DNA from: a virus
Direction: 5' to 3' (one strand)
IMG/VR virus record: IMGVR_UViG_3300020548_000026
Coordinates: 1-29,823 of that record
Length of the DNA: 29,823 nt
The notes under the pieces are model-generated. The model was not told where the DNA came from and did not search any database. It saw nothing but the letters and a program-made list of their open reading frames with translations. Made by a program: the position numbers and the translations under genes. Of this stretch, positions 28,501 through 29,823 are shown one piece after another. The number at the start of each line of letters is the position of its first letter. Position 1 is the stretch's first letter.

Positions 28501-29795
28501 GTAGTTGCCTCAGTGGCAGTAAAGTCGATGGCGCCAGAGCTTCCGGGAAGTATCGACACATTCGCATACACCTGAAAGTCTAGAATTACTTGGCTGTCGA
28601 ACGAAGTGCTATCGATAGTGTCTCCAGCGACTAGGTTGAACTTAGAGGTTATTACACTTCCGGACGGGTTGTAGTACTTTATAGACCCGGTCGTGGGGTT
28701 TACACTGATGTACTTACTCTGACCTTCTGGATTGTTAATCTCAGTAATCGAGACATTAGTAGATACTCCGTTGTAGAACTCAGTATATCCACCGAACATC
28801 AATCTGTTACCGGAGATAGCCTGTGCGTTCGCCTTCTGAGGTACGTTGTCGTACATCTTGTTCTGCTCAATCGATGAGATGTATGAGCGAAGTTTACTGT
28901 TGGTGAACGTAATTACTGACGTAGTTGAAGCTCTGTTGTTTGCGATTTCATCTGCAACAAAGAACCCAAGAGTGTCAGCTGACTTTGCAAGCAGTCTAAT
29001 CTTAGATACATCCGCACGGCTATGCTTAACTGTTACGTTGATTGCGTTGAACAAATCCTTAGCCGATTCAGTGATGTAGCCATCCAGCAACTGATATACG
29101 TTCACTCCAATCTCGCTGTAAGGAGACAGGGCAGATACTTCACCGTCTTCGTAGACATATTGGTAAGCGAACTGGAAGTACTCGTCATAGACGAAGTTGT
29201 CTTGGTTAGCTACGTTGGTGAACGATAACGTCGGAGAGTCTAATGGGGGCTGCTTAGCGGTCGTGATGCAGACAAGCTTCTCGTCATCCGTGTAGTTGTA
29301 TCCTCCAGATAACTTGTATGGGTATCCAGTACCGAGCAGTGCCTTAGTTACATTTATCTTCTTAGGGTCTGTTACTCCGTCAGTGAAGTAAGCTAGTGTG
29401 TCTCCATTCTCCTTTACGATGAAGTCGAACTTAACGAAGCTAGAGGCAGTGAAACCGAGTACTGAATCACGGTAAACAAGCTTGAGCTGGTTGGACTGAG
29501 TAGAGTAGTGATAGATGCTGTGGCTTCCGGCTGAATTGTAAACAGCGAATAGAATCTCACTCTTCTCTACGTTGAGGCCAGAACCTACCACGAGGTGAGT
29601 ACCAGAGATTGGTAACTCTGAACCGCTAGCGAATGGAATCTGAGAATTGCCACGACTGTTCTTGAGAACGTCAGCATTGCCCTCGTCGTTGTCGCCAACG
29701 TGTACGTTGATTGCATCAATCATCTCGACTGACTTCACAACCAAGAAGTCGTCGTCCTTGTTTAGGTAACGAGGGGTTAGCTTATCTATTGGCAT
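25557..29795 (-). CDS. Large tail tube/hub ('muzzle'-like) structural protein (1412 aa)
   Basis: A 1412-residue beta-rich structural protein without membrane segments. The N-terminus (MPIDKLTPRYLNKDDD, then MIDAINVHVGD and LKNSRGN) and the C-terminal part (VNNFGRVYFADANTGKVIRL about 1115-1135; FDPERSEYILSF; AFDTKSGVWRTRYSFTPESG near 1190) follow the pattern of podovirus tail tube/nozzle proteins such as P22 gp10 or T7 gp12, whose beta-propellers contain 'YDP....Y...F' and 'W..R..F.P' repeats. The long middle (350-1050) holds many Ser/Thr-rich beta domains, perhaps Ig-like. It is first in the visible part of the leftward block and is followed by internal protein candidates, as in crAss-like phages. 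Starts at ATG 29795. Confidence 0.7.
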   Translation of the reverse strand: MPIDKLTPRYLNKDDDFLVVKSVEMIDAINVHVGDNDEGNADVLKNSRGNSQIPFASGSELPISGTHLVVGSGLNVEKSEILFAVYNSAGSHSIYHYSTQSNQLKLVYRDSVLGFTASSFVKFDFIVKENGDTLAYFTDGVTDPKKINVTKALLGTGYPYKLSGGYNYTDDEKLVCITTAKQPPLDSPTLSFTNVANQDNFVYDEYFQFAYQYVYEDGEVSALSPYSEIGVNVYQLLDGYITESAKDLFNAINVTVKHSRADVSKIRLLAKSADTLGFFVADEIANNRASTTSVITFTNSKLRSYISSIEQNKMYDNVPQKANAQAISGNRLMFGGYTEFYNGVSTNVSITEINNPEGQSKYISVNPTTGSIKYYNPSGSVITSKFNLVAGDTIDSTSFDSQVILDFQVYANVSILPGSSGAIDFTATEATTDLTLGEIALNISKQFTLPAYDSLTSGSPDVYARFISNISGNYVIPITEAQATLQPSGWTHNFKGTATVNISLDAVNYGSTQISFLVKIVAVSLESTSGFDSSTGAPMDSSEFLSITLNPTLLANSYSTQFIGFRTYKNYNSRQNYTASNRSFKSGQTHKFGVVYYDKFNRSGAVNEIGAKDVSWYSERNTDGRGPTSFQFRVKHNAPSWASKWQLVYSPFTSYNYSLQYTVGEAFANDKDDTIYVSMSTLEGKTYSYIDAKNAKVEYVFAEGDKVRLVKYENGTLPNGDPVYIDYTFDVLGYEYFDATDSPVSSSITPADRRIGWFLKLRENPDASGFTKTEVIADTDLWNKNTEIEIYRPIKQTDVNIYREISEVYDVVNASGTYRHKGERDYSYTWTSGPSNISVSNGFATTNLDIKAGDALVISTTILGIPTSYEVRVSTVKRSGTSTIFSVTDANRVGLIGVEVPPNGSYSLANITNLSDAVIETFNGDAYYRLRKMNVVTNYSSTPLITTVFEDTFVEDNSITDYADSKFTSVGRPNAPAPTAGQVYRKATITYSEPYVLDSQVLSLSSFNLSQANFVDFSPVYGAIQYIVDGGDSITILQERKCSVAPINRNLIEYISGGAGVTVSTNFIGSQSFYAGDYGVGKHPESVVNNFGRVYFADANTGKVIRLGPDGITPISEEGVDTYIQGKFGSAVKLGDSNFKFVAVFDPERSEYILSFQKRLGGGSYTDETIAFDTKSGVWRTRYSFTPESGVYVDNVMITFKNGAAWEHTDASTRNTFYGVFTASMLKVVSAQNNSMVKTFEAVSVEGNQPWSFSVETRDQSTVTISSMDKREGMYYSSIPTATSSTSNIVPLGVVTAVNAITGGFTFTMQNNIANLPFPLNGAVKVVSGGVFANTDLTISQVTSRNTMTVLGTSTVSVGQIIAVTSNSAVDGDKMRGPYAVFTFTNGLSSAVETYAFNAVFNRSMLHNELVN

Positions 29796-29823
29796 CGGCC
29801 TTAGTATTTAGGTGACTGCTTGA

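Noticed and set aside
29796-29823. End of another minus-strand gene
   Set aside because: Two minus-strand frames run in from the edge and stop here (one ending QAVT, one ending QSPKY), so one is probably the tail of the upstream gene, but 28 bases cannot tell which.
1-29823. CRISPR arrays, insertion sequences, attachment sites, integrase
   Set aside because: No spaced direct repeats of CRISPR type, no transposase-like protein and no integrase were found on either strand.

Overview
This window is about half of a tailed bacteriophage genome, very probably one infecting a member of the Bacteroidetes. The host guess rests on promoters of the Bacteroidetes type (TTTG, about 20 bases, TAnnTTTG; for example at 4784-4815 and 14309-14340), on A/T-rich gene leaders without regular Shine-Dalgarno sequences, on a primase-helicase with a BT4734/VirE-N-like front domain, and on many small early proteins of types I know from Bacteroidetes phages and prophages. 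All family names here come from reading the translations; no database search was run.

Layout. Positions 47-14574 read rightward. Positions 29795-14654 read leftward. The two blocks converge on a hairpin at about 14621-14639. The rightward block begins with some 17 tightly packed small genes (47-4772), mostly of unknown function, plus a MazG-like pyrophosphohydrolase (4042). A good promoter at 4784-4815 then starts the recombination and replication group: a putative annealing protein (4839), a RecB/Exo VIII-like nuclease (5375), a small protein with an SSB-like tail (6179), two unknowns, a helix-turn-helix protein (7014), a gamma-glutamylcyclotransferase-like protein (7222), an Nmad1/DUF1599-like protein (7637), a primase-helicase (7890) and two further PD-(D/E)XK-like nucleases (9746, 10384). 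A rho-independent terminator at 10828-10852 closes that group. Next comes a nucleotide-reduction operon: class I ribonucleotide reductase beta (10876), a free-standing DnaA domain IV-like protein (11877), ribonucleotide reductase alpha (12175) and a 46-residue protein (13946). A structured RNA candidate (14087-14176), a tRNA-Arg(UCU) (14233-14306) and a small zinc protein with its own promoter (14365) end the block.

The leftward block carries virion and lysis genes, in order of transcription: a 1412-residue tail tube/hub-like protein, 272- and 451-residue internal or ejected protein candidates, a 2697-residue polyvalent protein with a zinc-protease motif, a unimolecular spanin and a 46-residue basic protein. 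The order 'large tail protein, two small internal proteins, one giant internal protein' resembles the muzzle-plus-cargo module of crAss-like phages. Capsid, portal and terminase genes must lie beyond the right edge.

Together the rightward genes raise and clean the dNTP pool (reductase, MazG-like), copy DNA (primase-helicase, perhaps the DnaA-like protein) and recombine it (annealing protein, exonuclease, SSB-like protein). The leftward genes build the DNA-delivery apparatus and open the outer membrane at lysis. No integrase or lysogeny repressor was recognised, which suggests a lytic phage.
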